Origin: Toxotes chatareus
Lineage: Eukaryota; Chordata; Actinopteri; Toxotidae
Length of the DNA stretch: 64,000 nt
NCBI GenBank assembly: GCA_016801885.1
Contig: CM028886.1
Coordinates: 4,756,592 to 4,820,591, forward strand
Reading direction: 5' to 3'
The position numbers and the translations under genes are program-made. The notes below the pieces were generated by a model, which worked only from the letters and a program-made list of their open reading frames with translations, did no database searches and was not told where the DNA came from. Below are positions 50,601 through 62,692 of the stretch, one piece after another. How positions within the stretch are numbered: the stretch's first letter is position 1; each line of letters starts with the position of its first letter.

Positions 50601-53600
50601 AATGGGGCCAGGCCCCACATTGTTGCTGTGTGTGAGACCTTACTATTCAAATATAGATAAGAAATGCCAGTAAATGCCTGGTGTCACTGTAATAAAACCA
50701 TCAAATGCACCTTTTTCCTTGAGGCACGGAGTTTCTTGTTAGTTCCGCCTTTCTGCTCCTCAATTGGTCAAAACTCCAACTCAGCATTTCATTTTGGCAA
50801 GCTCTGAAATCTGAAATCAAATAGTCATGGTGAGTTCTGTCTGCTGCATGAAATGCTCAAGGTTTTTCTTTTCTTTTCTTAATAGCTGTGATCTTGGTAA
50901 CTGTGGGCTGCAGCAAAAGGTGTGTACCAGACAAATATCCGGACATGTCCCAAACATCAGTGGCATACACACACGGGATCACAGACTGATAATGTGTTAA
51001 ATCAAATTTATTATCATTATTACTATTATTTTAAAGTAAAAGATTGGATAGTGTGGCTCTAATCTGTGAAAGGAGCTGAAAATGCACTGATACTATGTTG
51101 GTACAGCACATTGTTACACTCTAGCTGGAGCTCACCAGGAAGAAGATTTTATTTGATCAAAGGACAACTGTCTCGTAAGCACGTTCACTACCCAGATTAA
51201 CGTAGCTGACTCATGCTGACCTGAGGCACCTGCTTGCACAGATTTCTTAAATCTCACCAAAGAGTGCAAACAGGGCCACAGGCCTCTGTTCCTTGTCTTC
51301 CTCTTCCTTTCTCCTTCAGCTCTCAAATATACTCCTACAGGATTGTCTACAGCTCTGTTGCCCCGTGGGGAGACATTAAAGAAAGACAAGCTTTCAACAA
51401 GAGTTCATTTGTGTTCACAGTCCCAAGTGTCTTAAATCTCTGTGGCTAGATCATGCGTGGTTAGGTTTAATTGGTAAGTCCAGCCCAGGGTTTTAATGCA
51501 TGGTTTTGGAAGCTAAAGGGTATAAGCATAATAGTAGATCATGCCAAAGATTTAAACTCCTCTTTTGCAGTTAGCAAATTATCATATTGAAAGCAAAGGC
51601 TCCTCTTCCTCTTTCTTTCACAGAATAAACAAATGTTTCATGTGTAAAAATGGCTGTTTCCTGTTTGTGCATTGGTATCCCCCAAAACATTCATTAAGTA
51701 TAGAGCGTTCTCCAGAGACTGGGCTCAGCCCAACAGCTCTACTGTTGTTTTCAATTTAAGGGCCTTCTGGTTCCTTCCACATGTGCAGTGGAGGAATTTT
51801 GTGTTTCCTCAGAATGTTTTTTTTTTTCAGTCTCTTGGAACCAGCAGTCTTTCCCTGTCTTTTTCTTGGTCTTCTGAATGAAATGAAAACATTTGCCCTG
51901 CCATGTGTCTGGCCAAGCCATCCTCTTGTCATGGACAAAAAGGCCATTTTCTCCACGTCTGCCCTGTCCCGGACTCTGTTTCCATGGAAACCCACAGTCT
52001 AGCTGGCAGAGGCTTTGTATTCCTGCAGGAGACTGTTTTAAATGTGCTGTCTCACTGCCGTGTGTACGTCTCTGTGTGTGGTGAAATAGTTTTCCTTTTC
52101 GTTTTCTTTGAGAGTGTTAATGCACATCTGTGTTTGTGTGTAAGATATTTTTCTGGGTGAAAAGGTTTATTTATGGAAGCTCTGCCCTGGAATTTCAGAT
52201 GCCTCTTTCGCTTTCCCACTGATTACGCACTGATATTAAACTATGAAGACCTGTTTTAGAACCATGTGTTATTTATAGAGGGGACCAAAAGTCTTCAAGT
52301 GAATGGGGAAGTGGTCTCAAACTTTTGTGTATAGTTGAAATGGCATTCAAGAGTTTGGGGAGTCTTTTACTGGTGTGCCAGGACAGGCAAGTCCTGGCCC
52401 GAGGACTTTCAACAATAAGCAATAACTCCAGGACATACCTGTTTTGCTTTTGTTTAAGGGTGTTTTTTTTTACACCCACTCCCTGCTGCCTACTCTCAGT
52501 GAACTTCCATGCCTGTTGTTTCTCTGTCTGTGCACTTCCTGCCATTTATCCTCACCAGAGGCCTGGCTATGCACATTCATTTGCGCAGTTTTCCACAAGA
52601 CATGTTCAAAACCCCTTGAAACCCCTTGTCTGACATACATCACCTATAAATTCCATCCTGTAACCTCTGTACTACATCTGTCTTCTGTCCTTACTAGGCG
52701 AATGTGTACTTCAGAGAGCTGTTATGGTGAGGAAGAAGCTGACTGCCAGGGAAGGAAGAGGTTGGCTGTCTGGGACCCTCTTCTGTACTCACTTCAGAGT
52801 GGCCTTTGTGCCGCAGGACAGTCCCAAACCTGATGTGAGTAAATACATGTGCTGTGCTTGTTCCATGAGTTGTTATTGTCTGGATAAAACTTTTTCATCA
52901 CATATATTCTTATAAATATTGCTAATGTGTATATAGTAGGAACTTCAGAAGAACGTTATTTTTTTTTCTGTCAATAATGTTTCATGATGCAGGATAATGC
53001 AGACCCAGTGCTTTTAGGAGACCACGATGTGGCTTTGGCATCCATAGAGAAGGTTGTGGTTGGTAAGTAAACCCCTATGCTTGCGTTTCTTCTCTTGACT
53101 AGTATTAGTATCCCTGTTTGGGTTCAGTCACAGAGTTGATGCTGCAACTAATATGGGAATCTGAACAGTGCACTGTTGTGTTTGATGTGTGTTTTAAAGT
53201 GCAGGTTTTGGGCTTCCCTGTAAAATAGAGCCCACACATTACAAGTCTAAGTTAAGAACCAAAGGTTGTGTGTATGTAACCTACATACTGTATATCTCTT
53301 TGGATCTTGACCCTTTTGTCTGGTTAATGTTTATGTCATACCTTTCTCCGCTGTATTGCAGTGGGCCCAAACAGGACTAAGCTGGTGACCCCAAACTCCT
53401 CACTGAAGTTCACTCCAGAGGAGCTGGTGCTTTACTGTAGGGACATGCGAGTCATCTGCTTCCTGTTTGACCGCCTCACTCCTGACGCGCAGGTCATAGA
53501 GGTGTGTGTCTGTCTCCTGATTATATCCAGGAATTTACTGATCTCATTTTAATTATAGCACAAGCTGACCTAAACACCTAATGCATGCTCAGCCCCAAAA

Positions 53601-56600
53601 TAGGAATTGGCTAATAAACGCTTTGCCCAAGGTTGATAGGTTTCTATTTTTCAGCCACTGAAATCACAGTTTATACTGGTGTTTTATTTTTTTTTATTAT
53701 TTTATTTTGCACTTTTTACATATTTTCATTTTTTGCTCTCTCTGATTTGTATTTCAGTGTACCCTGTTTTATACCATCTTAATAATGTTTTTCTACTAGA
53801 GATTTGTGTGCTAGGGTTGGTGAATAGCTTCATGCTACTGCATCTTTAAGTTGTGTTTGTGTGTGGTGGCTTAAATTCAAGGCTCTGGTTACTGTCATAC
53901 TGTTTATCAGTCATTTCAGAGCTTAAAGACTTCTGCCTAGAGAAGCTGATCTGTGCCATAGACCATTGATGTGATGCTGCAGGGCCTCAGTGTTGAAAGC
54001 TGATGACCTTTGTCATGATGATGGGCTCACTGTGGTTTCCCTCCTCAGATAACCTACACCATTGCCAAGACCTACCAGCCTCTCAAACCAGGGTCGGTCT
54101 TATCTTTCCAGAACGCTGCCCTCGGGAGTGTAGGTGAGCAAATTAATGTATGCATCCTCATGTATACAACTATCCATTCCCTGCCTGGCACAGATACAAC
54201 ACCTTATTAGTCTGTCAGTCTGTCGATCATGCTACAGTTCTACACACTGATCTTGATATACCGACCAGTATCCTGTAAAATGTACATTATTTGGCCCTAA
54301 ACTAAATAACAGATAGAGAGACCTTGGAAAATGTCAGTCAGCATGTCTGTCACTCCGCTTTATTCCTGTGCATATTTCACTGTAATGAATATTCATAGAA
54401 ATAGCAGCTCAGGGGAAGTGAGAAGCACATGACTCAGAAACACAGCATGATTGTGTTAGCTGTGTGCTATACTTGCTTTCTAAAACCTTCAAAGTTTTCT
54501 CCTGGTGTGTCTTCACCACGTCTGCTCTCACTTGTCACTCAGTCCAGCTCCAGAGACAGAATGTACCCAGCACAGTGATCACGGCGGTGACTTCAAGTCT
54601 GTTTCATCTATTTTAGTTTCTGTTTGTTTCTATCTTCTGCTGTTCTTCTTCTGCCATCTTTAATACTGAAGAGAATATTAAACGGGAAACATCATGGTTA
54701 CAGTGACATGCTGTATAAAGCTCAAGTCCCCTCTGCTTGGCAAAATTAGAAACATTCTTCTCCATGATGACGCAATAAAAATACTGTCTTTAAAACCATG
54801 GCCAGATGTGAGGAAATCTCCCAGTGGTTTGAAAGAGTAACTCGCTAAGGGTTTCAGGGGCTTATTTTGGCAGTGATTGAAAAGCTCCATTTGGGAAAGA
54901 TCAAGCCATCATAATTAAATGTAATGTTGTGCTATCAGAGATTAAGAGTACAACTAAGTCTTAGCAAATAGGACACACTTTATATCTCGTTAACAGAACA
55001 AAAACTCTTAACCACTTTGCTCAGTTATAAATAAGCCGCTGGTTTTTCACTTCAACCTATAGGGAAATGTGAGCCTGTCTGCACCATACATTATGCTATG
55101 TTAAAGCTACGCTAGGCTGGCCAGACTGTAGGTGACTGTCAGCTGTCAGATAAATAATGCAAGCCCCCCTCTGCAACAAGTTGTTAGATGACCTACAGTT
55201 CAACTCTGTCCCTGGGGTCAAGTGTGGCCAGTGTGTAGTCAGTGCTCTGTAATGTCACTGTACCACTGTGACCTTCAAAAACTCCACTCGCATATTGAGA
55301 GAAGCAAGCACAAAATAGATATATAGTGTTTTATATAAAGTATAATTAAAAACACACTACTATCATTTACTGTATCTGCTTTATGCACATGAAAAACAAG
55401 CCTCAACTGATGTGTTTGGATCACTTTGCTCCTCCAGAAATGAAGCAGTTTCTAAGCAACCGTCGCCGCGACGCCCACATGAACTGGTTTGAGTCTGCCT
55501 CGGACTGGGAGCAAGAGCTGGAGAGGCGTGGGGCCAGTGGCTGGAGAGTCAGCTCAGTTAATGACCGCTTTGAGATGTCCACCAGGTAAATTCACACCCA
55601 GGGAGAATAGTAACCATCTGTGCAGTGTTGTAAACATCATTGTGTCTGTTTGGTTTTTAAGTCCAAGCATCCTAATCAAACAGGCAAACATGAAATGATA
55701 TGCCAAACTACATCCACCAACAACACACATACATCTTACATGCTTACTATCATTCCACTCTTTCTTTCCTCTCAATAAAACTAAGCATTCTTTTTTGTCA
55801 TCAGTCTGCCTAGGTTCATCGTGGTTCCACAGAAGGTTTTAGACACTGAGCTGAAGAAAAGCTTTGCCCACTTCAATGAAGGACGCATCCCTGTGAGTGC
55901 ACTTGGTATTGAGAAATTGATTTAACCTGCTGCTTCATCTGCCACCATGCATTTTAACAACAAGACAGACTATTCTACGTTTTCTATGTTATTCTAATTG
56001 TCCTGGATTAAAGACAGTGTCTGTAATTCCTGTATTTGTAACTCCAAAACCAAAGAAGTAAGAAGTAAAACAAACTTGTAATGTCATTCACTATGAAAGT
56101 AGGCCTGTTCAGAAAACAAAGGTGCATTAGGGTGTACTCAGTTGGATTTTCTGGAGAACAAACATATTTTCTAGGTCACATCTCACAAAGCTGACATAGC
56201 ATAAACCACACTGGTCCCTAAAAGCTCATAAAACATGCTGAAGTTTGATTCTTTGCTTTCATGCTTTTTAAAGGAGGTGTTTGCATTCAGCACTGATGTT
56301 GTGTCATGAAAAATATATAAAAAAGAGAAATTCAAATTACCAGTTGTGCTTACCAAGAGTTTATTATGTATTATAATTAAAAGATATTTTAACTGCAATC
56401 ATCTTTCATTATGTTTTCCCTTCTTATTAACATTCCTGTGACACAAATTACAAGATGAGAACAGATGCAGTGAGTGTCTTCAGGGAATTTAAAGAATATG
56501 GAACATGTTATTAAAGAGGCTGAAACTGTGTTTTGTGTTGCAGCGCTGGTGTTGGCGACACCCCCGAGGCAGCGATCTACTGCGAATGGCCAGCTTCCAG

Positions 56601-57608
56601 AACAACATTTACCATGAGAAAGATGACATCAGGTGGGTGTGTTTGATGTTTTGGAATGGATTTTAGTGCTTGTGTGCCTGTCAGTGTAAGTGAGAGTAAA
56701 GCTTGTTGCAGATGTAGCTGTGTGTTGACAGCAGGATGTGCTGTTCTGTAGAAACCTGGAGATGATCCTGTTTGGTTGCCAGTCCTCTCTGTGCGTAGTG
56801 GTGGAGCTGGACGAGGAGCTGCCCTCGCCTGCCGACATCCAGTTAGCACACAGCCGCCTGCGCGCTCTCTGTCTGGGAGGTGGGGATAAGACATGTGCTC
56901 ACTCACATCCACTCACAACACCTGTGCAAACATGTATGTACACACAGCACAAAACTGGACAATATACATGATTGTGACAAACGAAGAATCCACATCTAAG
57001 TGGATTCAGTGCACTGAGATAACTTTTCACACATTTTTAGGTTTTAGGTGCAGGCTGAAACATAAAGTTTGACTAAAAACAATAGAGTTGCTGTCTTCTT
57101 AGACAACAAAGGGCAGTTACACTTCTTTCAGTTGTAGTTATTTTAGCGTTTGGTTACTTGCAAACTTTAAAAGGTGAACTTCACAAGATTTGATAGGAGA
57201 TTCCAAAGGATTCAGATTCTATACATGGATTAATGGCTGGATTTGGGTTTGATAAAATGCTATTGAAGAGTATCCCTATCCACATCTATCACTAATGGTT
57301 ATATAAACCTCAGCCATGTTGGATATATTGTCTGAAGGGTTAGTGGCATAATAATGCTTTCTACAAAATGTCTTTGTCACATTTGATAGACGTTTCAATA
57401 TATGTAATTATAATAATATAAGTTGTTTAGGGTTTTTCCACTTTTATAGTGGTAGCTCAAAACAGGCTTTGTGAGACAGACTTAATTGTTGTTTTTGTCA
57501 TGATGGCACACACAGCACATTCCATGGTTGAGTAAGAACAGAGATGACAAAACCCATGTTCGTCTACATCTGCTGGTCCTGGAACTGAAATGCTGACCCA
57601 TCTCTCAC

Positions 57609-57658
<50 letters not shown>

Positions 57659-60600
57659 TCTCACTCTCTCATGCACATGAACAATGTGTAATGGTTAACA
57701 ATTATCACGGTTCACACATTTGTCAGCTCAGTGTTTTGTCTTTTGTGGGTGAGTGCTTCACGGCTCAGAGGATTGTCCTGTAAAAACAGCCACTCAGATG
57801 TATTTGGTCAGCTTAGCAGCAGTGGGCTTTGAGTCTTCACAGCAACTGGATAAAAATGAAAATAGACTTTGGGGGTTGTATTAATCACTAACCCCTCAGG
57901 GATTATATGGATTTTACACTTAGGATCCTTAAGTATTTACATGCACTGACCAAATTGACCACAATCAGTGCCACATGATGTCATGACTTATTTTCAAGCT
58001 TGATGTCTGCATGAAAGACACACACAAAAGTGGAATTTACATTAAATTGTCAACTTGATTGGAACAACAGGAGCTCATGACCATAAATGTGTTCAACAAT
58101 GTGCAGTAAACACTAATGATTTACTGAAAAGTGCATCTTCTTTAGAGTGGACCTGCTCTTTGTCTAAATGTCTGCTGCTGCATTGGAAGCTTTATTTATA
58201 ACCTTGTGCTCCAGATCTCATCTCATTGTTGTGTCTGTTGTTTTGCCCCGTTTTCTTCTACAATTCATCTGATGTGCTGATGTCCTTGTTCTGAAACCCT
58301 TTAAGGCTTAGTAGTAACGAAGTAACGATGTCTGAATATGATCTCACTTATCCCTGCTGTGGCTTGTAGATATCTCCACATCTGTGTCGGTGCCTGATGA
58401 CAAATGGTTATCTACCCTGGAAAGTACCCACTGGCTAGACTACACAAGGTAACAGCTCTGATTGGCCAGTCTGGTGAACCATTCATGCATAACAAAAAAA
58501 TTTCAGGTTCTTTTTAATCCATGGGATTTCATTGTTCATTATAAAGTTTTCATGTCCAATTCTTAACGGACTGATGAAGAACTGTGATCTCGGGCCTTAA
58601 AAAATGATGATTTATAGGTAAATAACACAACGTAAAACCTTAACTAAAAGGATGGTAGTCACAGTATTACATTTCAAATGTAAATAAAGCACCCAGATTC
58701 ATCAGTATTACTTAGCTTTCTGGTGTTTTGTGATCAACATATGTTTGTGAAATTCATTATACTTTTTAGGCAGTAGTGACATTAATAAATTAGTGTATTC
58801 ATAAGTTCTTTTGAATCAATTTGCAGCAAACAAATATTTGGTCAATGGATTGTATTACCGCAGGAAAATCAAGCTGCATTTAGATCATTCTGGTAAAGTT
58901 TCAGCTTTATGGGCATCCATATTTATAACATCAGTATTTGCAGTATTGTGTGTCTTATTATTACAACAGGCATCTCCTTATTTTGTGGACATATTTTTAA
59001 GTCTGTGTCTGTGTTTGTAACATATATTGTTGTTAGTTTAATGTGATTCCATTGTGTATTATCAACCTGCCTCTCTGTCTCCAGGTCCTGTTTGCGGAAA
59101 GCTTCAGAGGTAGCCTGCTTGCTTCGTGGCGGTCACCTGACTGTGGCACTGCAAGGTGAGTCACGTGATCCCAGACCCCGGCTTATGTTGTTCAATTCCA
59201 TTCATTATTCACAGCGCCTCCCTCTCATTAATCCCACATTAGGTCTTGCCCTGAAGTGGCTATGTACCAGTAACAAGCACACTCCACTGAGCCTACATGC
59301 ACACTGTCAATAGGCCTCCATACAAAATGCTTTTAAGGACACAGTTGCACTACCACAACCTCTGAACTGTGAGAGTTGAGGTAGACTTTAAGAATTATGA
59401 CTGTAATGAAAATTGTTGATCACATAAAACACGATTGCATATTATTACAGACATAGATTTATTTCAAGGTCTGTCACTGCCATGTGCTTCCATTACCCAA
59501 AAAGGTAGGGTTAGTGGTCTGGTGCATTGCTACTTGAGCATCAGGGGAAGGCAGGGGCCTCGATAAGCAAACCTCACGCTACAAGAACTGTCCCTTTGGA
59601 TGTGCTGAGTGCATGGTGGGAAACTCACAACCCCCTGAGGTTTGTGTCTCTGTGTCAGAGAGTCTCGGTTCGAATGAGAAGGTCACCTCTATGCAACTCT
59701 TTGTTGCTAAGAGGAAGATGCTGACTGTTGTTTGTTGTGGAGCTGAGGTGTCAACTGATCACCACTGGATAGTAAGATGGATCAGGTGGCGGGGAATACT
59801 GCTGGACAGACCAGGTAAACCCGAACATGAAGTGAGGGTGACCTCAGAATGTTTGACAGGGGCGCCTGTCTACAGTGCCTTCAACTTTTACCTCCACCAA
59901 GAAGCACAAAAGAAAGAAAATACAAGATAATGTTTTGCAGTACTCTTTAAATACTGTTGCTGTCACTAGGCTGTTGTTTACTTTTAATAATCTGGTGTGG
60001 CTGCCTATAGTACATTCATAAACACCCACAGAGACAGACCCAACCCTGCAGTACCCAAACAATGGCTGTTTTAATCTAAGGATGTTTATTACTTGCCGCT
60101 GGTATTCGACTCTCTCTGCCGCTCTGCAGCTGCAAGTGACTCAACATCATTCTGGACTTTACATCGCCTGTTTGGCCGAGAGGTTCATACATCAGTCATC
60201 CCCTCAATCTCTTTGTTGCGGCAGATCTGCCACTGGCAGGATCAGCAGTAAATGTCCCACTGCAGAAATGACTCACTACGCTCACTGCACTATCCCAAGA
60301 AAACTGTCTCTCAGTGAGGCTCTCTCTGGGTCTTTGTCTCCAGCTTAATTTTTAACTACAAGTTTGGCTTATTGTCTTTTATTTGTGTCTTACTCTCTCT
60401 CCCTCTTTTGTCAAAGAAGAAAATACAAAGCATTGAGAGAAATACAATTAAATGGTGGTTTTAAATGAAAGGGTTGTGTGTCCCTGAATCGCTCTCATAT
60501 TGAAAACCATTGGAGCTAAACAAACAAGTATGTCAGTGTTATTGAAGTTACTTTCCACAGTTTACTGTGAGTGTTTTTAGCAATGCAGGAGGAATTCATC

Positions 60601-62692
60601 ACTCCCTGATCCGTGATCTTCCTGTTTTCATGTTACAGAAGCGGAGGATCGGGACATGAGCTGTGTGGTGTCCAGCCTGGTGCAGGTGATGTGTGACCCC
60701 CACTGTCGGACCCAGCATGGTTTCCAGAGCCTGGTGCAGAAGGAGTGGGTGATGGCCGGCCATCGCTTCTGCAGCCGTATCAACTACCACCGTGACAACG
60801 ACAAAGAGGAGGTGAGAGGTCAAGCTTGACACAGAAATTGCAGTGAGGTGTTTGATTGGCTGTGACACTCCTGCTGCTCTATCTCTCCTCCCACTGTGGA
60901 GCACAAAAGGTCGTCAAAATACTGAAGAGACAGGAGAAAACAAAAAAACTCACTTTGCTGATATTACATTCACTGTCAGCAGATGGGACTTCCACTTTTT
61001 CTTTCTTTTGATGCCTTGTGTCCTCTCCTTTCTGTCTTTCTGCTGCTACCCTCCCTCTCATTCCACCCCCTTTTTTTTATTCATTTTTCAAACTTTTCTT
61101 TGCTCTTTTCCTCCACACCCCCTCTCTGCAGGCTCCAGTCTTTCTGCTCTTCCTAGACTGTGTCTGGCAGCTGTGGTCCCAGTATCCCTCTCGCTTCCAG
61201 CTGACAGAGGACTTCCTGTTGGCCCTGCACGATAGCATCCACCTGCCACTCTTCTCCAGCTTCCTGGCCAACTGCCAACGAGAGAGATGCAAACGCTCCC
61301 AGGTACTGGACACCTGAGAGGGGCTTTGGTATCTTCTGACCGACTGAAAAGGGCCAATAGGTTCTTTCCTGTGAAGTGTAGTGATCAGATTAATAATCAG
61401 TCAACTTTATTGTGCCATTTAAATTAGTAATACTGTCTTCAACTCATTGGCATTCAATAGAAAATTGATGAAAGGAAAGGTCTGACAAAAAGTCTTATAA
61501 CAAAATTTCTTACTTTACCCAGAACCTCGGGCAGTCCTACACACCTGTCAACGGCTGGCGAGATGTGCTTAATCCAGACTCTTTCTCTGATCCATCTGAC
61601 CCTCCTCTGCCCCCGGTGTGGGACTGGGCCCTGCAGTACAGCAAACACAGGCGAGACCGTTTCACCCAACCTGTGCCCCCTGCCCCTCCACTCCAGCCGC
61701 TGCTCAATGGAAACCTCAACACCAACCCAGACACGCACAGGGTAGGGCTTCTTTTACATGATGCAACACTCCCTCTAGTGGCCATGGCTGGGAGCTCTCA
61801 GACAGACAGATGTCAGCATAGACAGATGTCAGTTTCAATGGCGTTGATCTAAGCAGCACATTATATTGCACAGGTAATCTTCACTGATGAATAAAGATGA
61901 AAATATAGTCAGTATATTATATTGGCTCATCTGTATTGGAGAGCTTTAGGGATTGTTACAGATGTTGTTATTGGGAAATTGTCAAATCTGTGTTCTGAAA
62001 TGATATCTTTAAATGCCCTGAGCATTTTCAGCAAACCACTACACCCTCTTGTGGTAGTTAATAAGACATGCATGTAATTCAAATTGGGAGCAGGTTGACT
62101 GTATTGCCCTTTACACTCTGATTAGAGGAGTGCAGATCAGTAAAATAATCTTTTTTTTAAATTAAAACCTACAGTATGTACTCTTCACGCTTCATAGCTT
62201 ATGTTTGAGACGCATGATACAAAACACTAGTTTGTAAATGTGAATGAAATCTATAAATCAGTTTTTAATTCAGTTGTTAGGTTATTTTTCAGGTGGCTTG
62301 AATTAAAACTTTAATTAATAGTATCTTTTCTCTTTCACCGTCTCCTCCCCACTGTCTCATCGGCCCATCAGCTGACTGACATCATCCCTGGCTCAGTCTT
62401 CCTCCTCTCTCGAGGCACTTTCTCCTGTCCTGCTAACCTGCTTCCCTGGCGCAGCAGCAGTAGTTCAGGAGTTTACAAGAAGAGCCACCGGAGGGCGCCA
62501 TCCTCTGAAAATGTGCCTGGCCTGGAGAGGCTGCTCAAAGCCTGGGCCCTGACTGAGTTTCCCCATGGCCTCAGTTCCACCACTGGACCTCAAGGACCAC
62601 TGGACCCCTACGAGCCCTTACTGCCCCTCCTTATGGGTCCCTGCATGGGCCTGTGGAGGGAGTGCTACCTCCGGGGGGCGCTCCATGCACAG
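38645..62692 (+). CDS. mtmr11: Myotubularin-related protein 11 (inactive phosphatase), 3' end beyond window
   Basis: A pseudophosphatase of the MTMR10/11/12 group. Exons: 38645-38701, 46828-46897, 52698-52834, 52993-53062, 53362-53501, 54049-54133, 55438-55585, 55805-55892, 56544-56632, 56752-56879, 58370-58448, 59085-59155, 60639-60811, 61132-61302, 61523-61741, 62372-62692. They give 682 codons with frame kept throughout (human about 709 aa), so only the last exon or exons are missing. Residues about 44-180 form the PH-GRAM domain (WLSGTLFCTHFRVAF). From about 190 the myotubularin domain follows (DWEQELERRGASGWRV, RWCWRHPRGSDLLRM, GFQSLVQKEWVMAGHRF, FLLFLDCVWQL, VWDWALQYS). Where active members have HCSDGWDRT, this protein has QEAEDRDMS (387-395): the catalytic Cys is Glu388 and the Arg is Met394. 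The ELPSPADIQLAH..LRALCL block marks MTMR11 rather than MTMR10 or 12. The start in exon 1 is the only in-frame ATG spliced to exon 2; Met22 in exon 2 is an alternative. Confidence 0.93.
40425..40690. repeat. Dispersed AT-rich fish repeat, copy A
   Basis: The stretch contains 'aattaatcaattaattagt', then 'cagaaaatagtgaaaaatg', then 'tccatcacaattttctaaag', and a later 'tcaaattgcttggtttgt'. This string of words recurs across teleost introns as an unclassified dispersed repeat. Part of it (aatta, attagt, tgtctt) is seen again at 41650-41790. The classification is from memory. Confidence 0.45.
41650..41790. repeat. Dispersed AT-rich fish repeat, copy B (partial)
   Basis: Contains 'ggcaattaatgattaatttt', 'gattatttcccagattcgtc' and 'gattaactgttttgtcc', matching the beginning of the same repeat type as copy A about 1.2 kb upstream. 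It lies immediately before the LINE remnant. Confidence 0.4.
41810..42500 (-). mobile_element. L2/CR1-type LINE remnant (end of reverse transcriptase ORF and 3' tail)
   Basis: On the minus strand the frame at 42339-41920 encodes the familiar end of fish L2-type ORF2: DYCNSLL near its start, ASLHWLPVAFRIDF in the middle, then LRSPGAALPAVPRSRL and KGDREFVVRALRLWN. Small deletions are evident between these blocks (the usual 'LQ..QNAAARL' segment is disrupted). Past its end (41811-41925) the sequence becomes TAA/TAT-rich, as expected for an L2 3' tail. The 42340-42500 part shows further words typical of this element. It is heavily truncated and non-functional, antisense to mtmr11. Confidence 0.75.
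46640..46661. repeat. 9-bp perfect inverted repeat
   Basis: Arms AGTCTAGCT and AGCTAGACT are separated by ATAA, 166 bases upstream of mtmr11 exon 2. No other context suggests a function. Confidence 0.6.
46898..52697 (+). other. mtmr11: mtmr11 intron 2 (5.8 kb)
   Basis: Between exon 2 (phase 1 donor CCAG|gtagga) and exon 3 (ttactag|GCGAA). It is AT-rich with a CA-rich stretch around 48520-48640. A distinct GC-rich island at 49490-49625 is listed separately as a candidate exon. No other coding potential recognised. Confidence 0.6.
49512..49604 (+). CDS. Candidate in-frame cassette exon of mtmr11 (93 nt)
   Basis: A GC- and CpG-rich island in an AT-rich intron. It is bounded by an acceptor with a pyrimidine-rich lead (cttgtcccgttctgtccgtag|TTAAC) and a donor (ACAG|gtcagg). 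The length is 93 nt and the phase is 1 at both ends, matching exon 2 and exon 3 exactly, so inclusion would add 31 residues without a stop. The peptide would be Ser/Gly/Thr-rich (NRQRSASTVFSCDTG at its start), inserted just before the PH-GRAM domain, at the LPG-E junction. The donor is weak at +3. It could instead be a non-coding GC island. I know of no mammalian counterpart. Confidence 0.3.
56880..58369 (+). other. mtmr11: mtmr11 intron 10
   Basis: Bounded by GGAG|gtgggg (a donor that is weak from +3 on) and ttgtag|ATATCT. It holds the AC microsatellite at 57611-57655 and nothing else recognisable. Confidence 0.6.
57611..57655. repeat. (AC)n microsatellite, about 22 units
   Basis: Uninterrupted AC array in mtmr11 intron 10 (56880-58369). 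Confidence 0.95.
59600..59910 (+). mobile_element. Probable LINE fragment in mtmr11 intron 12
   Basis: The sequence includes 'gagtctcggttcgaatgaga', 'aaggtcacctctatgcaact', 'atactgctggacagaccagg' and 'ggcgcctgtctacagtgcct' in that order. I recognise this order from a high-copy teleost non-LTR element encoding an endonuclease/RT polyprotein. The open frame at 59613-59930 carries LLDRPGKPEHEV and TGAPVYSAFNFYL, matching that element's typical LL.RPG.P and .APV.NAFN.YL words. It is truncated at both ends. The family (RTE- or L1-like) is uncertain. Confidence 0.4.
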
